Shown here in pieces: positions 23,547 to 26,027 of a DNA stretch of 26,027 nucleotides (positions are counted from its first letter, which is position 1; each line of letters starts with the position of its first letter). The notes below the pieces were generated by a model, which did not search any database, was not told where the DNA came from, and saw only the letters and a program-made list of their open reading frames with translations. The position numbers and the translations under genes are program-made. Location: positions 1-26,027 of the forward strand of contig DJRG01000053.1 in the NCBI GenBank assembly GCA_002438845.1, given 5' to 3'. The DNA is from Bacteroidales bacterium UBA6366. GTDB lineage: Bacteria > Bacteroidota > Bacteroidia > Bacteroidales > UBA932.

Positions 23547-26006
23547 ATGCGACTTAAAATTACCCTTGAATATTTCACTTCGCCTGGGGAGGACCTTTTT
23601 CTGAATCTCTCCGATGGTCAATCAATAGTTATGGAATATGTCGTCGGAGGGCGCTGGGAGGCTTCTTTGGAAGTTCCGGACACGACGGATGCCCTTGAGT
23701 ATTCCTTTGAACTTTGCCGTGACGGGCAGTGTGTGCGGCGTGAGTGGGGAAGGCATACAGTCCCTGTGGTTCGGCAGGGCTCACCAACCGTGGAAACGTC
23801 GGTCCCTGAGCCTGCCGAAGGGACTGTCGCTTCGGCAGGCTCAGCGACCGAGTCCCTTGAGATCCGTGACCGTTGGCAGGATCGTCCGGAAGACTCACCG
23901 TTCTGGACCAAGGCATTCACCGACGTGATATTCAAAAGAAAACCGGCTTCGTCCAAGCGCACCGGCAACGTGACCTTTACCGTTCCGGGCGCCCGGATCC
24001 GCAAGGAAGAGGTACTGGCCATCACCGGCGGTGGCAAAATGTTCGACGATTGGAAAAAGTTCGTACCGTTGGCTCCTGTTATCGCTCCGCTTTGGCACGT
24101 AACCGTCAATGTGAAGGAACCATTTGAATATAAGTTCGTTGTTCTGGATGCCAAAACCGGGGCACCTAAAGTCTGGGAGTCTGGTCCCAACCATTTCTTT
24201 GCGGAGGTTCCGGCCAAGGGCAGCCTGCTGGAGATCAGGGATGTCGTCCCGGAGTTCGAGACCAAACCTTGGCGCGGAGCAGGCACGGCGATCCCGGTCT
24301 TCTCACTCCGCAGCGAGACCAGCTTTGGCGTAGGCGAGTTCAAAGACCTAAAAAAACTGGTGGACTGGGCCGCCAAGACAGGACAGAGCATCATCCAGCT
24401 CCTGCCGATCAACGACACCACGATGACAGGCACCTGGACGGATTCCTACCCTTACAACGCCAACTCGACTTTCGCCTTGCACCCACAGTTCATCCATCTT
24501 CCTGATGCCGGGGTCAAGGCCGACAAGAAGTACAAGGCTCTCCAGAAAGAACTCAATGCACTCCCGACCGTTGACTACGAGAGAGTTAATAATGAGAAGA
24601 TCTGCCTTCTGAAAGAGGCTTTTGAGAAAGTTGGCCAGGAAGTGATGTCGGGGGAAAGTTACAAACAATTCTATTCCGCTAACAAGGATTGGCTCATCCC
24701 TTACGCCGCTTTCTGTGTGCTGCGTGACATCAACGGAACCCCCGAGTTCGGAAAATGGAAATCTCTGTCTGAATATTCAGAGACCAAGGTTAAGTCATTC
24801 TGCCGCAGGCACAAGAGCGAGACGGGCTTCTATTGCTTCGTCCAGTTCTGCCTCGACGCGCAGCTGAAAGATGCTGTTGAATATGCCCACTCGAAGGGCG
24901 TGGCGATCAAGGGTGACCTTCCGATCGGAATCAGTCGCACGAGCGTCGATGCCTGGCAATTCCCGCATTTGTTCAACCTTGACTCCCAAGCAGGAGCACC
25001 GCCTGACGCTTTCTCCGCGGATGGCCAGAACTGGGGCTTCCCGACCTACAATTGGGAGGAGATGGCCAAGGACGGCTACGCTTGGTGGAAGGCTCGTCTG
25101 AAGAAGATGAGTGAATATTTCGACACGTTCAGGATCGATCATATTCTTGGATTCTTCCGCATTTGGGAGATACCGGTCGGGGTGAAGTCGGGCTTGCTGG
25201 GTCATTTCAATCCTGCGCTTCCTTACTCGGCCGACGAACTGAGAGGCAGAGGATTTGACCCTAACTCTCAGTTGTTTGTGCCGGATCCTCATCGTGACGG
25301 ATGGTATCATCCACGTATCGCCGCCCAGAACACGGAGGATTTCAAGGCTTTGAACGATTACTTCAAGAACGCCTACAACGATCTCTACAATGATTTCTTC
25401 TACCATCGCCACAATGGCTTCTGGAAGGAGTGCGCCATGAAGAAGTTGCCGGCTCTTCTGGATTCCACCGGAATGCTGGCGTGTGGAGAGGATCTCGGCA
25501 TGATTCCGGCCTGTGTCCCTGAAGTGATGAAGGATCTGCACATCCTGTCGCTGGAGATTCAGAGAATGCCGAAGTCTCCCGAGAAGACGTTTGACGAGCC
25601 GTGGACCTATCCTTATCTTTCGGTCTGCGCTACCGGAACCCATGACACCTCCACCTTGCGTGGTTGGTGGGAGGAAGACCGTGCTATGTCCGAAAGGTTC
25701 TACCATGAGATCCTGCATTGCGAGGGGCAGGCTCCGTACTTCTGCGAGCCGTGGATCTGCGAACGGATTGTGAACCAGCACTTGAACTCTCCTTCGATGC
25801 TGTGTGTCCTGCCGCTTCAGGACTGGATGTCCATTGACGGAGAGGTCCGTTATCAAGGCAAGCCGGAGGACGAGCGCATCAACATCCCGGCCATTTCCCG
25901 TCACTATTGGCGCTGGAGAATGCACATCACCCTTGAGGATCTCCTGTCCCGCTCCGACTTCAACCGCAATCTGCACGACCTCATCTCAGATTCTGGAAGA
26001 GGTTAG
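23547..26006 (+). CDS. malQ: 4-alpha-glucanotransferase (amylomaltase, GH77)
   Basis: The 819-residue enzyme moves alpha-1,4-glucan segments between maltodextrins and releases glucose, working in the cytoplasm on starch or glycogen breakdown products. Two N-terminal carbohydrate-binding (CBM20-like) domains are suggested: residues about 1-70 (LKITLEYFTSPGEDLFLNL) and about 115-230. The GH77 barrel follows. Catalytic residues are visible: nucleophile D531 in FRIDHILGF, acid/base E648 in CGEDLGMIP and D700 in TGTHDTSTLRGWW. I chose the ATG at 23547 because it begins the first domain (MRLKITLEYF) and follows the promoter candidate; a start at 23475 lies inside a repeat. Residues about 73-102, between the two domains, come from in-frame REP-like palindromes. 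The 3' end is complete. Confidence 0.93.
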   Translation: MRLKITLEYFTSPGEDLFLNLSDGQSIVMEYVVGGRWEASLEVPDTTDALEYSFELCRDGQCVRREWGRHTVPVVRQGSPTVETSVPEPAEGTVASAGSATESLEIRDRWQDRPEDSPFWTKAFTDVIFKRKPASSKRTGNVTFTVPGARIRKEEVLAITGGGKMFDDWKKFVPLAPVIAPLWHVTVNVKEPFEYKFVVLDAKTGAPKVWESGPNHFFAEVPAKGSLLEIRDVVPEFETKPWRGAGTAIPVFSLRSETSFGVGEFKDLKKLVDWAAKTGQSIIQLLPINDTTMTGTWTDSYPYNANSTFALHPQFIHLPDAGVKADKKYKALQKELNALPTVDYERVNNEKICLLKEAFEKVGQEVMSGESYKQFYSANKDWLIPYAAFCVLRDINGTPEFGKWKSLSEYSETKVKSFCRRHKSETGFYCFVQFCLDAQLKDAVEYAHSKGVAIKGDLPIGISRTSVDAWQFPHLFNLDSQAGAPPDAFSADGQNWGFPTYNWEEMAKDGYAWWKARLKKMSEYFDTFRIDHILGFFRIWEIPVGVKSGLLGHFNPALPYSADELRGRGFDPNSQLFVPDPHRDGWYHPRIAAQNTEDFKALNDYFKNAYNDLYNDFFYHRHNGFWKECAMKKLPALLDSTGMLACGEDLGMIPACVPEVMKDLHILSLEIQRMPKSPEKTFDEPWTYPYLSVCATGTHDTSTLRGWWEEDRAMSERFYHEILHCEGQAPYFCEPWICERIVNQHLNSPSMLCVLPLQDWMSIDGEVRYQGKPEDERINIPAISRHYWRWRMHITLEDLLSRSDFNRNLHDLISDSGRG
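23765..23850 (+). repeat. Three REP-like palindromic units within malQ
   Basis: Unit 1 (23765-23790) is degenerate. Unit 2 (23800-23824) and unit 3 (23826-23850) form an inverted pair separated by one T. Read in the same direction, each has CGGT, a 4-base variable stem half, a near-constant core GAGCCTGCCGA (unit 1 has one extra base), and the complementary stem half: TGGT/ACCA, CCCT/AGGG and CGCT/AGCG. The stem sequence changes between units but stays self-complementary. Together they encode about 29 in-frame linker residues (VVRQGSPTV to SAGSATE). Confidence 0.8.
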
Positions 26007-26027
26007 GAAGCTGTTTTGATTTGTTTG

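Noticed and set aside
24795..25976. A 393-codon minus-strand ORF opposite malQ
   Set aside because: The plus strand encodes conserved GH77 catalytic motifs over the same DNA; the antisense frame shows no recognisable protein pattern.

Overview
The window reads as a chromosomal segment from a member of the Bacteroidales (Bacteroidota), probably an uncultured or gut-type lineage of moderate GC (roughly 53 percent by eye). The evidence is the gene set (MalQ with N-terminal carbohydrate-binding domains, a GldH-like lipoprotein, a PSP1/RicT protein beside DNA polymerase III delta prime, a kinase-fused class I phosphomannose isomerase) and several promoters with the Bacteroidota -7 box TAnnTTTG, one with a TTTG -33 box at 20 bp. 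Shine-Dalgarno sequences are nearly absent, also as expected. The genus cannot be decided from this sequence.

Layout. 1-3338 (+): a tightly overlapping sugar-handling operon: kinase-like/phosphomannose isomerase fusion (cut by the window edge), ROK-family kinase, mutarotase-like protein. 3467-5363 (-): a two-helix membrane protein, a small exported protein and an RlmI-like methyltransferase. 5511-8484 (+): pgk, lgt and a HAD phosphatase. 8485-8819: spacer with a terminator and a 160-bp palindromic repeat. 8820-15549 (+): TetR regulator, TolC-like outer membrane channel, lipoprotein adaptor, RND pump, then a small P-II/CutA-like protein. 15630-21925 (+): thioredoxin, a beta-barrel protein, LOG phosphoribohydrolase, polyprenyl synthase, holB, RicT-like PSP1 protein, GldH-like lipoprotein and trmB, several overlapping. 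21967-23235 (-): a U32-family protein. 23547-26006 (+): MalQ (GH77).

The two most noteworthy things are repeats, not genes. First, a 160-bp element that is one long imperfect palindrome occurs twice, inverted, about 14.5 kb apart (8644-8809 and 23320-23485). The copies differ at 3 of 166 positions, and both are flanked by TA, which looks like a MITE. Second, a REP-like palindrome with a constant core and a variable stem that changes in a compensated way occurs three times inside the malQ reading frame (23765-23850), where it encodes an interdomain linker, and once between trmB and the U32 gene (21927-21953). The hexamer GAATAT/ATATTC also appears strongly over-represented, mostly inside genes.

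I found no phage, CRISPR array, tRNA or rRNA gene, defence system or transposase gene. Most genes are ordinary core or efflux functions.
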